Below the pieces are notes generated by a model. That model was not told where the DNA came from, searched no databases, and worked only from the letters and a program-made list of their open reading frames with translations. 64,000 bases of DNA from Streptomyces coeruleorubidus (GTDB lineage: Bacteria > Actinomycetota > Actinomycetes > Streptomycetales > Streptomycetaceae), in assembly GCF_028885415.1 (NCBI RefSeq), contig NZ_CP118527.1, positions 2,604,001 through 2,668,000 of the forward strand, written 5' to 3'. Shown piece by piece: positions 54,530 to 62,861 of this stretch. The translations under genes were made by a program, and so were the position numbers. Numbering within the stretch: the stretch's first letter is position 1; each line of letters begins with the position of its first letter.

Positions 54530-54807
54530 TCACCGCGATCGTCCTCATCAAGACCAGCGTGGACCGGATCCCCGAGATCGCGGAGTCGATCGCCGCGCTG
54601 GACAACGTCAGCGAGGTCTTCTCCGTCACCGGCACCTACGACCTCATCGCGATGGTCCGGGTGAAGGAGCACGAGGACCTGGCGGAGGTCATCCCCGGCC
54701 GGATCAGCAAGATCCCCGGCGTGGAGGGGACCGACACGCACGTGGCGTTCCGTACGTACTCGCAGCACGACCTGGAGGCGGCGTTCTCCATCGGGCTGGA
54801 CAACTGA
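54526..54807 (+). CDS. Stand-alone Lrp/AsnC ligand-binding (RAM) domain protein
   Basis: The 93-residue protein is only the effector-binding half of Lrp/AsnC regulators: ITAIVLIKTSVDRIPEIAES, VSEVFSVTGTYDLIAMVRV and KIPGVEGTDTHVAFRTYS. It lacks a DNA-binding helix-turn-helix. Such proteins sense amino acids or form mixed oligomers. Translation is coupled to the rhomboid gene (GTGA overlap). Confidence 0.9.
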   Translation: MITAIVLIKTSVDRIPEIAESIAALDNVSEVFSVTGTYDLIAMVRVKEHEDLAEVIPGRISKIPGVEGTDTHVAFRTYSQHDLEAAFSIGLDN

Positions 54808-54846
54808 GGACCGCTCCCGGATGAGGAGCTCCCGGATGAAGAGTTC

Positions 54847-54872
54847 TTCATCCGGCCCTCATCCTTCTCACC
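54847..54872. promoter_or_regulatory. Direct repeats upstream of the two-component operon
   Basis: TTCATC (54847-54852), CTCATC (54858-54863) and CTCACC (54867-54872) lie in front of the small secreted protein gene. The first two are 11 bases apart. The same hexamers recur at 57332-57359 before the SLC13 gene, so they may be binding sites of the OmpR-type regulator encoded here. Confidence 0.6.
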
Positions 54873-54897
54873 GTGTTCCCGGCGAATGATCGGGCAC

Positions 54898-55221
54898 ATG
54901 GCTTTCACTCGTCGTATGGCGGCCCTGTCCGCCGTCGTTCTGATCCCGCTGGGTATCGCCGCGACCAGTTTCGCGCTCTCGGACCGCCCGGAGTCACCGA
55001 AGGTCCCCTCAAAGGTGGTGCTGGACAGCGACTCCCCCAAGCCCGCACCCACCCCCACCCCCAAGCCCAGCCCCAAGCCCACACCCGATCCCTCTCCGGA
55101 CGACGAGGTCGTGCCGCGGCAGCCGGTGACCGACAGCCCCACGATGGATGACGATGACGACGACCACGGTCAGGGCGCCGGAGACGACGGGCCCGACGAC
55201 GGACGCGACGACACCAACTGA
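54898..55221 (+). CDS. Small secreted or membrane-anchored Pro/Asp-rich protein
   Basis: A 107-residue protein with an N-terminal hydrophobic segment (MAFTRRMAALSAVVLIPLGI and beyond) that may be a signal peptide or anchor. The rest is low complexity, with repeated PxP runs (KPAPTPTPKPSPKPTPDPSP) and an acidic tail of consecutive Asp. No ribosome site is evident before the ATG at 54898; ATG 54886 is in frame. Its last 74 bases overlap the start of the sensor kinase gene. Possibly an accessory sensor of the kinase; inference. Confidence 0.62.
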   Translation: MAFTRRMAALSAVVLIPLGIAATSFALSDRPESPKVPSKVVLDSDSPKPAPTPTPKPSPKPTPDPSPDDEVVPRQPVTDSPTMDDDDDDHGQGAGDDGPDDGRDDTN

Positions 55222-56662
55222 CCCGGCCCGTCGGCGGATCACCGCCCGGGTCCGCATCCTGCTGTGGTTGCTGCTCGTCATGGCGGTAGCGCTGATCGAG
55301 GTGACCACGACCACCCGCTCGTTCCTGATGCGGGACGTCGACAACCGGATCAACCGTCTGCTCACTCAGGAGGCCGACGAGTTCGCCGGCTTCGAGGAGC
55401 GGGGCAGGGACCCCGAGACAAACCGTCCGTTCACCACCGCGCCCCGCCTGCTGACGGTCTTCCTCCAGCAGCAGAACCCCGACGCCGACGAGGAACTGAT
55501 CGGTCTGGTCCGCAGGCCGGACGGTGACCTGGGCCAGATCCGGCAGCAGGGCACCATCCGCGCGGGCCTGCCCCTCCACCGGGACGCCGACGCCAGACGC
55601 CGCATCTTCGACTCGCCGGAGTCCTCCGGCACCGTGCGGCGGCCGCAGGGCGAGATCCGGTGGGCCAAGGTCACGGTGGCCCGGGCGGGTGCGGAGCCGG
55701 ACGCCGCGTTCGTCGTGGCCATCCACCCGGAGCCCGAGCGGCAGCGGGTGAACGAGGTGTTCCGCACCCTGCTGATCATCTCCGGCGTCGCCCTGCTGCT
55801 CACCACCGGCATCGCCTGGGTGGTCGCCGGACGCATCCTCAGGCCGGTGCGGCTGGTGCGCACCGCGGCTGCGCAGATCACCGAGCAGGACCTCACCCGC
55901 AGGATCCCGGTGCACGGCAACGACGACATAGCGGCTCTCGCCGAGACCTTCAACGGCATGCTCGACCGTCTGGACCGGGCCTTCGCCGCGCAGCGCGAGT
56001 TCGTCGACGACGCGGGCCACGAGCTGCGCACCCCGATCACCATCGTCCGGGGTCATCTGGAGGTCATGGGCGACGACCCGGCCGAACGCGAGGAGACGGT
56101 CCGGCTGGTCACCGACGAACTCGACCGGATGAGCCGCATCGTCGAGGACCTGCTGGTCCTGGCCAAGACCGAACGTCCCGACTTCGTCGTCCCCGAGCCG
56201 GCTCAGGTGGCCGAACTCACCGCCGACGTCTTCGTCAAGGCCCGCACCCTGGGCGAGCGCGACTGGCGGCTGGCCGAGGTCGCCGACGTGGAGACCGAAC
56301 TGGACTTCCAGCGGATCACCCAGGCCATGGTGCAGCTCGCGCTGAACGCCGTGCAGCACACCATGCCCGGCCAGACCGTCCGCATCGGCTCCCGGACCGC
56401 CGGCCCGCACATCGAGCTGTACGTCGCCGACTCGGGCACCGGTGTCCAGCCGCAGGACACCGAGGTCATCTTCGAACGCTTCCGGCGAGGCACCGCCCGG
56501 CGAGGCGCACGCGGCTCCGGCGCCGGACTCGGGCTGGCCATCGTCAAGGCCATCGCCGAGGGGCACCACGGCCACGTCCGGCTGTCCGACACCCCCGGCG
56601 GCGGCGCCACCTTCACCCTCGTTCTGCACGCATCACAGGCACCGGAAGGCCATCACACGTGA
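55148..56662 (+). CDS. Sensor histidine kinase, OmpR-type partner
   Basis: The 504-residue kinase has two membrane helices (ILLWLLLVMAVALIEV and TLLIISGVALLLTTGIAWVV) flanking a sensor domain of about 140 residues. A HAMP domain and a phospho-acceptor region follow with DDAGHELRTPITIVRGHLEV (GHELRTP instead of the usual SHELRTP). The ATPase has the N box QLALNAVQHT, G1 VADSGTGVQPQ and G2 GSGAGLGLAIVKA. Its stop overlaps the regulator gene start (GTGA). The start is chosen at 55148, inside the preceding gene. Stimulus unknown. Confidence 0.85.
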   Translation: MTMTTTTVRAPETTGPTTDATTPTDPARRRITARVRILLWLLLVMAVALIEVTTTTRSFLMRDVDNRINRLLTQEADEFAGFEERGRDPETNRPFTTAPRLLTVFLQQQNPDADEELIGLVRRPDGDLGQIRQQGTIRAGLPLHRDADARRRIFDSPESSGTVRRPQGEIRWAKVTVARAGAEPDAAFVVAIHPEPERQRVNEVFRTLLIISGVALLLTTGIAWVVAGRILRPVRLVRTAAAQITEQDLTRRIPVHGNDDIAALAETFNGMLDRLDRAFAAQREFVDDAGHELRTPITIVRGHLEVMGDDPAEREETVRLVTDELDRMSRIVEDLLVLAKTERPDFVVPEPAQVAELTADVFVKARTLGERDWRLAEVADVETELDFQRITQAMVQLALNAVQHTMPGQTVRIGSRTAGPHIELYVADSGTGVQPQDTEVIFERFRRGTARRGARGSGAGLGLAIVKAIAEGHHGHVRLSDTPGGGATFTLVLHASQAPEGHHT

Positions 56663-57324
56663 ACCGCATCCTCATCGTCGAGGACGAGGAGCGCATCGCC
56701 TCCTTCGTCGAGAAGGGCCTGCGCTCGAACGGATTCACCACGACCGTCGTCACCGACGGCGACGCCGGCTACGAGTACGCCCTGACCGGCGGCTTCGACC
56801 TCGTCGTCCTGGACATCAACCTGCCCGGCCGCGACGGCTTCACGATCCTGCGCGAACTGCGCGAGGCACGGGTGACCACCCCGGTGATCGTGCTGACCGC
56901 ACGCGACTCCGTACGGGACGCGGTGGCCGGCCTGGAAGGCGGCGCCGACGACTGGATGACCAAGCCGTTCCGCTTCGAGGAACTGCTCGCCCGGGTCCGC
57001 CTCAGGCTGCGTACGGCGGCCCGGGCGCCGGAGGTGACCGTGCTCAGGGCCGGTTCGCTGAGCCTGGACCTGCGCACCCGGCGCGCCAGGTCCGGGGAGC
57101 AGACCGTCGACCTGACGGCCCGTGAGTTCGTCCTGCTGGAGCTGTTCCTGCGGCACCCGGGGCAGGTGCTGTCCCGCGAGCAGATCCTCTCCCACGTGTG
57201 GGGCTACGACTTCGACCCCGGTTCCAACATCGTGGACGTCTATGTCCGCACACTGCGCAAGAAGCTCGGCGCGGAGCGGGTGGAGACCGTGCGCGGGATG
57301 GGGTACCGGCTTCCCGCCGGGTGA
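56659..57324 (+). CDS. OmpR/PhoB-family response regulator
   Basis: The 221-residue protein has a receiver domain (RILIVEDEERIASFVEKGLR, phospho-acceptor in LVVLDINLPGRDGF, IVLTARDSV, DWMTKPFRFEELLARV) and a C-terminal winged helix (LTAREFVLLELFLRHPGQVL, GYDFDPGSNIVDVYVRTLRK). OmpR-type proteins bind tandem direct repeats 10-11 bases apart. Such repeats lie upstream of its operon and of the SLC13 permease behind it. Confidence 0.9.
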   Translation: MNRILIVEDEERIASFVEKGLRSNGFTTTVVTDGDAGYEYALTGGFDLVVLDINLPGRDGFTILRELREARVTTPVIVLTARDSVRDAVAGLEGGADDWMTKPFRFEELLARVRLRLRTAARAPEVTVLRAGSLSLDLRTRRARSGEQTVDLTAREFVLLELFLRHPGQVLSREQILSHVWGYDFDPGSNIVDVYVRTLRKKLGAERVETVRGMGYRLPAG

Positions 57325-57331
57325 AGTTCCT

Positions 57332-57359
57332 TTCATCTTCGGCTCATCGACGGCTCACC
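57332..57359. promoter_or_regulatory. Three direct hexamers at 11-bp period, probable response-regulator operator
   Basis: TTCATC (57332), CTCATC (57343) and CTCACC (57354) are evenly spaced by 11 bases, one helical turn, between the regulator gene and the permease start at 57382. They repeat the hexamers at 54847-54872. Confidence 0.65.
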
Positions 57360-57381
57360 GCCCGGATGAACCCTCGATGAC

Positions 57382-58797
57382 GTGACATGGAACCTACGAG
57401 CTCTCACTGCCCTGTGCGTGGCACTGTCGCTGTGCGCTCTGCTGGCCGTCCCGGGGAACTTCCCGGGACTCGGCGGTGACGCCCGCTTCACCCTCGCCGT
57501 GTTCGTCCTGGCGACCTGTGCGTGGATCGGAACGTCGATAGACGACACGTACATCGCGCTGGGCGCCGCGCTGGCGCTCACGGTGACCGGTGTGATCAGC
57601 AACGACACCCTGTTCGGCACTCTCGGCGACGCCACCGTGTGGCTGCTGATCTGCGCGTTCGTCCTGGCGGCGGCGGTGTCGCGGACCGGGCTCGCCGGCC
57701 GTGCGGCGGTCTTCCTCGTCAGCGGAGCCCGCACCGTGCGGCAACTCGTGCACCTGACGACGGCGGCCCTGGTCGTCACGGCGTTCGCGGTGCCGGCCAC
57801 CTCCGGGCGGGCCGCGCTGGCGCTGCCGGTGTTCCTGGCCCTCGCCAAGGTCCTCGCCGACCGTAAGCGACTGGTCGTGATGCTGGCGCTGCTGTTCCCG
57901 ACCGTGATTCTCCTGTCGGCAGTAGGGACTTTGATCGGTGCCGGCGCGCATCTGATCACCGTGTCGGTGCTGTTCGAGGCGACCGGGCAGCACATCGGCT
58001 TCACGGAGTGGCTGCTGCTGGGCCTTCCGCTGGCCGTGGTGTCGTCCCACCTGGCCGCCGAGCTGGTGCTGCTGACGATGACGCGACGCGAGGACCGGCG
58101 CGGCCCCGTACACATCAGTGCCCAGCAGATCCAGGAGCACAGCGAACAGGCGGTCACCGGCCCGTGGACGCAGGCCGAGAAGCGTTGCGCCCTGCTGCTC
58201 GCCACGGTCGTGCTGCTGTGGTGCAGCGAGCCGCTGCACCACCTGCCGCCCGCGATCGTGGCACTGATCGGCGCGGTCGTGGCCGCCTCGCCCGCACTCG
58301 GCACCGTACGCCTGAAGGACGCGCTGAAGACCGTCCCCTGGTCGCTGCTGTTGTTCATGGCGGCGACGATGGCGATGGGCGTCGCGCTCGCCGACTCGGG
58401 AGCGGCGAAGTGGCTGGTCTCCGGCCTGCCGGCGAACGAGCCCCCGATGGTGTTCCTGGCGATGGTGATCGTCGTCAGCACGGCGGCCCACCTGGTCCTG
58501 CAGTCCCGCTCCGCCCGCTCCTCGGTCCTGGTCCCGCTGGTCGTGGCCGCCTCCGTCGGCGTCGGCGTCAACCCGGTCGCCGCCGCGCTCGCCTCCACCG
58601 CCGCCGCGGGCTTCTGCCACACGCTGCCCGCCTCGGCCAAGCCGGTCACGCTCTTCGCGCAGATCCCCGGCACCCCCACCTACGCCCCGCGCGACCTGCT
58701 GCGGCTGTCCGCCTTCCTGGCCCCGCTGACCGCCGCGCTCGTCCTGCTCTTCGCCGTCGCAATCTGGCCACTGCTCGGCGTCTCCGTCACCCGCTAA
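57382..58797 (+). CDS. SLC13/DASS-family transporter
   Basis: The 471-residue protein has about eleven membrane helices and resembles sodium:dicarboxylate/sulfate symporters and ArsB-like permeases. The hairpins VPATSGRAALALPVFLALAK and ASTAAAGFCHTLPASAKPVT look like the paired substrate motifs of the family. The substrate is open (dicarboxylate, sulfate or similar). It starts at GTG 57382 and lies nine bases upstream of glycerate kinase, so glycerate or a related organic acid is plausible. Confidence 0.82.
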   Translation: MTWNLRALTALCVALSLCALLAVPGNFPGLGGDARFTLAVFVLATCAWIGTSIDDTYIALGAALALTVTGVISNDTLFGTLGDATVWLLICAFVLAAAVSRTGLAGRAAVFLVSGARTVRQLVHLTTAALVVTAFAVPATSGRAALALPVFLALAKVLADRKRLVVMLALLFPTVILLSAVGTLIGAGAHLITVSVLFEATGQHIGFTEWLLLGLPLAVVSSHLAAELVLLTMTRREDRRGPVHISAQQIQEHSEQAVTGPWTQAEKRCALLLATVVLLWCSEPLHHLPPAIVALIGAVVAASPALGTVRLKDALKTVPWSLLLFMAATMAMGVALADSGAAKWLVSGLPANEPPMVFLAMVIVVSTAAHLVLQSRSARSSVLVPLVVAASVGVGVNPVAAALASTAAAGFCHTLPASAKPVTLFAQIPGTPTYAPRDLLRLSAFLAPLTAALVLLFAVAIWPLLGVSVTR

Positions 58798-58806
58798 GGA
58801 GCCCTC

Positions 58807-60018
58807 ATGCTGAACCGTGTCGTCGTAGCCCCCAGTGGTTTCAAGGAGTCCCTGTCCGCGGAGGCCGCCGCCGACGCCATCGCGGCCGGCGTACGCCGGG
58901 TCCTGCCCGACGCCGAGCTCGACCTCGTCCCGCTGGTGGACGGCGGCGAGGGCACGGCCCTCGCCCTGGCCGCGGCGACCGGGGGCAGGCTCGTCCCCGT
59001 GCCCGCCACCGGTCCGATCGGCGAGACCGTCGGCTCCCACTTCGCCCTGCTGGGCTCCGGGGAGACGGCGGTGGTGGAGATGGCGGCGGTCGCGGGCCTC
59101 TCCCTGGTCCCGCGCGACCTGCGGGACCCGGGCGCCACCACCACCTACGGCGTCGGCGAACTGATCCGGGCCGCACTCGACTCGGGCGTCCGGCGGATCC
59201 TCGTCGGCTGCGGCGACTCGGGCACCTCCGACGGCGGCGCGGGCGCGCTCCAGGCGCTCGGGGCCCGGCTGCTGGACGAGCAGGGCGAGGAACTCCCGGT
59301 CGGAGGGCGGGAGCTGACGCGGCTGCACCGCATCGACCCGCGGGGCCTGGACACCCGCCTGGCGGACGTGGAGCTGCTCGTCGCCTGCAACCCGTACAAC
59401 GTGCTGTGCGGAGAGCGGGGTGTGGCCCGGGTCTTCGGCCCGCAGAAGGGCGCGACGCCCGAGCAGGTGGAGCAGCTGTCGGCCGGGCTGGAGAACTGGG
59501 CCTTCGTCCTCACCCGCGATGTCGCCGTCCCGGACAGCAATCTCCGGTACGGTCCCGGAACCGGGGCCTCCGGCGGCCTGGGCGCCGGCCTCGCCGCCCT
59601 CGGCGCCCGTCTCCTCCCCCGCTTCGACGTGCTGCTGGACCACCTCGACCTGGACGCCCGGCTGGCCGGCGCGGACCTGGTGATCACCGCCGAGGGCGCC
59701 CTGGACCACCAGACGCCGCGCGGCAAGGTCCCCGCCGAGGTGGCCCGCCGGGCCAAGCTCCACGGCCGCCCGGTGCTGGCCCTGGCGGGCACGCTCGGCG
59801 AGGGCGCGCACGAGGTGCCCGGCGTGGACGCGTTCAGCGGCATCCTGCCGGCCCCGATGGCCCTGGCGGAGGCGCTGCTCCGGGCGAGCGAACTGCTCAC
59901 CGACGCCACGGAACGCGCCCTGCGGATGATCGTTCTGGGCGCCCGGCTACCGGTGGCCTGCGCACCGGCCGTTCAGGCGGAGGTGTCCGGCACGCAACGC
60001 CCGTCCTCCGTGCGGTAG
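58807..60018 (+). CDS. glxK: Glycerate kinase
   Basis: Type I glycerate kinase phosphorylates D-glycerate. The 403-residue protein shows RVVVAPSGFKESLSAEAAAD, LVDGGEGTALALAA, GSHFALLGSGETAVVEMA, GCGDSGTSDGGAGALQALG, VFGPQKGATPEQV, GPGTGASGGLGAGLAALGA and VITAEGALDHQTPRGKVP. GAGG follows the stop of the permease, with which it likely forms an operon. The 3' end overlaps the class V enzyme gene tail to tail by 46 bases, and the last 30 residues are poorly conserved looking. Confidence 0.92.
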   Translation: MLNRVVVAPSGFKESLSAEAAADAIAAGVRRVLPDAELDLVPLVDGGEGTALALAAATGGRLVPVPATGPIGETVGSHFALLGSGETAVVEMAAVAGLSLVPRDLRDPGATTTYGVGELIRAALDSGVRRILVGCGDSGTSDGGAGALQALGARLLDEQGEELPVGGRELTRLHRIDPRGLDTRLADVELLVACNPYNVLCGERGVARVFGPQKGATPEQVEQLSAGLENWAFVLTRDVAVPDSNLRYGPGTGASGGLGAGLAALGARLLPRFDVLLDHLDLDARLAGADLVITAEGALDHQTPRGKVPAEVARRAKLHGRPVLALAGTLGEGAHEVPGVDAFSGILPAPMALAEALLRASELLTDATERALRMIVLGARLPVACAPAVQAEVSGTQRPSSVR

Positions 60019-61337
60019 TTCCACTGAGCCCCGTCCGTCACGAGCTCCTTCACGGCCCGCACGAACCGCTCCACGTGCTCGTCCGGCGTGCCCGCGCCGA
60101 AGCTCACGCGGATGGCGTTGAGGGACTTCTCGCCGGGCGCCGCCTCCGGTGCGCCGCACTCGCCCTGCGTCTGCGGGTCGCTGCCGAGCAGCGTGCGCAC
60201 CAGCGGGTGGGCGCAGAAGAGCCCGTCCCGTACGCCGATGCCGTACTCGGCGGACAGGGCGGCGGCGAAGTGGGAGCTGTTCCAGCCCTCGACGACGAAG
60301 GAGAGCACTCCCACGCGCGGCGCGTCGTCCCCGAACAGGGACAGGAACCGCACCTGAGGGACGTCGGCGAGCCCCTCCCGCACCTTGGCGACCAGGTACT
60401 GCTCGCGGGCGACGAGCGTGTCGAAGCCGGCCTCCGTCAGCGCCTTGCAGGCGGAGGCGACGGCGTAGGCGCCGATGACGTTGGGCGATCCGGCCTCGTG
60501 ACGGGCGGCGCTGTCGTGCCACTCCACGTCCACTCCCCCGTCCGTGCCCCGGGTGACCTTGCGGCTGGCGCCGCCGCCCGCGAGGTACGGCTCGGCCTCG
60601 CGCAGCCAGTCGGCCCGCCCGGCCAGGACGCCGGAGCCGAAGGGCGCGTACAGCTTGTGCCCGGAGAAGGCGACCCAGTCGACGTCGAGGTCCTTGACGG
60701 ACACGGGGTGGTGCGGAGCCAGCTGGGCGGCGTCGAGCACGATCCGGGCGCCGTGGGCGTGCGCGGCGGCCGCGAGCTCCCGTACGGGCCACAGCTCGCC
60801 GGTGACGTTCGAGGCGCCGGTGACGCAGACCAGGGCCGGCCCGTGGGGGTCCCGCTCGGCGAGGGCGCGCTCCAGCGTCTCGACGGCCCGGCGGGGGCTG
60901 CGCGGGGCGTCGAGGCAGGTGACGCGGGCGTCGCGCCAGGGCAGCAGGGAGGCGTGGTGCTCGGTCTCGAAGACGAAGACCTGGCAGCCGGCCGGGAGCG
61001 CGGCGGCGAGCAGGTTGAGGGAGTCGGTGGTGGACCGGGTGAAGACGACCTGGTCACCGTCCCGGCAGTCGAGGAACTCCGCGACCGTCCGGCGGGCGTT
61101 CTCGAACAGGTCGGTCGACAGCTGGGACAGGTACCCGGCACCGCGATGGACGCTGCCGTAGTACGGCGCGTAGGCGGCGACGTCGTCCCAGACACGCTGG
61201 AGCGCCGGGGCACTGGCGGCGTAGTCGAGCGCGGCGTAGGTGACCTCGCCACCGGTGACGAGCGGGACGGTGACGTCCCGGCCCAGCACGGGCAGCGGGG
61301 CACAGACGGACGGGGCGGCGACGGTGGAGACGGACAT
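59973..61337 (-). CDS. Class V PLP enzyme, cysteine-desulfurase/sulfurtransferase-like
   Basis: The 454-residue protein belongs to the fold type I class V aminotransferases. TYAALDYAASAPALQRVWDD opens the fold, TRSTTDSLNLLAAAL and FETEHHASLLPWRD match SufS/NifS-like enzymes, and DWVAFSGHKLYAPFGSGVL contains the PLP lysine. The equivalent of the desulfurase Cys loop is not obvious. The upstream SAM-IV riboswitch ties the gene to sulfur or methionine metabolism, so a role in sulfur amino-acid turnover is likely. The ATG at 61337 follows GGGAGTT. Confidence 0.82.
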   Translation of the reverse strand: MSVSTVAAPSVCAPLPVLGRDVTVPLVTGGEVTYAALDYAASAPALQRVWDDVAAYAPYYGSVHRGAGYLSQLSTDLFENARRTVAEFLDCRDGDQVVFTRSTTDSLNLLAAALPAGCQVFVFETEHHASLLPWRDARVTCLDAPRSPRRAVETLERALAERDPHGPALVCVTGASNVTGELWPVRELAAAAHAHGARIVLDAAQLAPHHPVSVKDLDVDWVAFSGHKLYAPFGSGVLAGRADWLREAEPYLAGGGASRKVTRGTDGGVDVEWHDSAARHEAGSPNVIGAYAVASACKALTEAGFDTLVAREQYLVAKVREGLADVPQVRFLSLFGDDAPRVGVLSFVVEGWNSSHFAAALSAEYGIGVRDGLFCAHPLVRTLLGSDPQTQGECGAPEAAPGEKSLNAIRVSFGAGTPDEHVERFVRAVKELVTDGAQWNYRTEDGRCVPDTSA

Positions 61338-61403
61338 GGCGGAACTCCCGTGAGAGACAGGGGGTGAAGAGAAAAAGGGTGTGCGGAGGCGGGCTCTGCG
61401 GCC

Positions 61404-61424
61404 CTAGCGCATTCGCTTGCTCAC
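61404..61424 (-). CDS. Short upstream ORF (VSKRMR) between the SAM-IV riboswitch and its gene
   Basis: On the minus strand GAGGAG is followed six bases later by GTG AGC AAG CGA ATG CGC TAG. It lies about 67 bases before the class V enzyme ATG and right after the riboswitch expression-platform hairpin. A ribosome engaged here could couple riboswitch state to the main gene. Whether it is translated is unknown. Confidence 0.45.
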   Translation of the reverse strand: MSKRMR

Positions 61425-61444
61425 GGAAGACTCCTCGAGGACCA

Positions 61445-61487
61445 GGACCCCTGGCCCCACACTTTTTCAAAAGTGTGCGAGGGGTCC
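61445..61487 (-). promoter_or_regulatory. Expression-platform hairpin of the SAM-IV riboswitch
   Basis: GGACCCCT (61445-61452) pairs with AGGGGTCC (61480-61487), and inside it CACACTTTT-TC-AAAAGTGTG (61458-61477) forms a perfect 9-bp arm. The upper arm overlaps the last bases of the aptamer region, and the structure ends just before the GAGGAG of the short ORF, so ligand binding could switch termination or ribosome access. Confidence 0.65.
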
Positions 61488-61599
61488 GCGCTTGCCGTAG
61501 ACCTTGCTGACTACGGCCTGGTCTTCACCCGGGGCACCCCGCCACGGACGGAGGGTTGCCGGACAGTCGGCCGGGGCCTCGTGACTGTCACTCATGACC
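61483..61599 (-). ncRNA. SAM-IV riboswitch aptamer
   Basis: On the minus strand the element opens GGTCATGAGTGACAGTC and contains CCCCGGC, then CCGGCAACCCTCCG, GTGGCGGGGTGCCCCGGGTG and AAGACCAGGCCGTAG. These match, in order, the conserved parts of the actinobacterial SAM-IV class: the AUGAGUG and CCGGCAACCCUCC cores shared with SAM-I, GGUGCCCCGGGUGA, and the closing GACC of P1. The 3' tail TACGGCAAGCGCGGACC corresponds to the pseudoknot and P5 part. The downstream gene is PLP-dependent and fits sulfur metabolism. Confidence 0.92.
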
Positions 61600-61665
61600 T
61601 GGAAAGGAACGTACGAGAATGATCGAGGTCCCGCAACCCGCGTCCGGATTGCGGGACACCCCGCG

Positions 61666-62730
61666 CTACGCGTGGCTCGCCGCCACCCACCGCTCCAGGG
61701 TCCGCTTGGCGGCCCCGGAGTCGATCGATTCGGCCGCCTTCGCCATGCCGGCACGGATCTGCTCGGCCAGCGGTGCCTCCGTCGGCTCCAGGGCCACCAG
61801 GGCCGCCGCCGAGTTCAGCAGGACCGCGTCGCGCACCGGGCCCGTCTCGCCGTCCAGCAGACGGCGGGCGACCTCCGCGTTGTAGGAGGCGTCCGCGCCG
61901 CGCAGCGCCTCCACGGGGACGAGTTCGATGCCCACGTCGCGCGGGTCGAAGGACTCCTCGGTCACCTTGCCGTCCCGGACGATCCACACCCGGGACGTAG
62001 CAGTGGTGGTCAGTTCGTCGAGGCCGTCGTCGCCCCGGAAGACCAGGGACGAGTTGCCGCGCTCGGCGAAGACGCCCGCGACGATCGGCGCCATGCGCGG
62101 GTCCGCGACGCCGACGGCCTGGGCCCGCACCCGGGCCGGATTGGTCAGCGGACCGAGCGCGTTGAACACCGTGCGGATGCCCAGCTGGCCGCGTGCCGCG
62201 CCCGCGTGACGCAGCGCCGGGTGGAACTTCACCGCGAAGCAGAAGGTGATCCCGGCCTCCTCGGCGACCTCCACGACCCGGTGCAGCGGCAACTCCAGGT
62301 TGACCCCGAGCTTCTCCAGCACGTCGGAGGCACCGGACGCCGAGGACGCGGCCCGGTTGCCGTGCTTGACGACCTTCGCGCCCGTGCCGGCGATGACGAT
62401 CGAGGACATCGTGGAGATGTTGACCGTCTTGGCGCCGTCACCGCCCGTGCCGACGATGTCGACCGTCGCCCCGGGCACCTCGATCACGTTCGCGTGCTCG
62501 TACATCGTCCGGACGAGGCCGTTGATCTCCTCGACCGTCTCGCCCTTGGCGCGCAGGGCCACCACGAAGCCCGCGATCTGCGCATCGGTCGCCTCGCCGC
62601 GCATGATCAGGTCCATCGCCCAGGCGGTGTCGTCCGCGCTCAGGTGCCGGCCGTCCAGCAGGCCGTTCAGCAGGGCGGGCCAGGAGCGGCCCGCCGCGGT
62701 GTCGCCTCCAGCGGGGGTCACAGCGCTCAT
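61666..62730 (-). CDS. trpD: Anthranilate phosphoribosyltransferase
   Basis: TrpD transfers phosphoribose from PRPP to anthranilate in tryptophan synthesis. The 354-residue protein has [75 protein letters not shown] and [10 protein letters not shown]. The ATG at 62730 follows AGGAGCGGC. It is far from trpE-G, so the pathway is split within the window. No attenuator is seen upstream of trpD. Confidence 0.95.
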   Translation of the reverse strand: MSAVTPAGGDTAAGRSWPALLNGLLDGRHLSADDTAWAMDLIMRGEATDAQIAGFVVALRAKGETVEEINGLVRTMYEHANVIEVPGATVDIVGTGGDGAKTVNISTMSSIVIAGTGAKVVKHGNRAASSASGASDVLEKLGVNLELPLHRVVEVAEEAGITFCFAVKFHPALRHAGAARGQLGIRTVFNALGPLTNPARVRAQAVGVADPRMAPIVAGVFAERGNSSLVFRGDDGLDELTTTATSRVWIVRDGKVTEESFDPRDVGIELVPVEALRGADASYNAEVARRLLDGETGPVRDAVLLNSAAALVALEPTEAPLAEQIRAGMAKAAESIDSGAAKRTLERWVAASHA

Positions 62731-62805
62731 AAGCCGCTCCTGGTCGTCGTACGTGTCGTACACGTCAATGGTGGGTCCCACCCTATCCAGCCGCGGGGCA
62801 CGGCG

Positions 62806-62838
62806 AAGGGCCCCGTCCGAACACCGGACGGGGCCCTT
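62806..62838 (-). terminator. Terminator behind qcrB
   Basis: AAGGGCCCCGTCCG (62806-62819) and CGGACGGGGCCCTT (62825-62838) form a perfect 14-bp stem with a five-base loop, 24 bases past the stop of qcrB. Confidence 0.9.
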
Positions 62839-62861
62839 GGCGTGGCGTGGCGAAGCAGCGA

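Noticed and set aside
58008..61367. Very long open frame (over 1,100 codons) on the plus strand
   Set aside because: It is an Arg/Gly/Pro-rich shadow of glycerate kinase and the class V enzyme, produced by the high GC content; it has no domain features.
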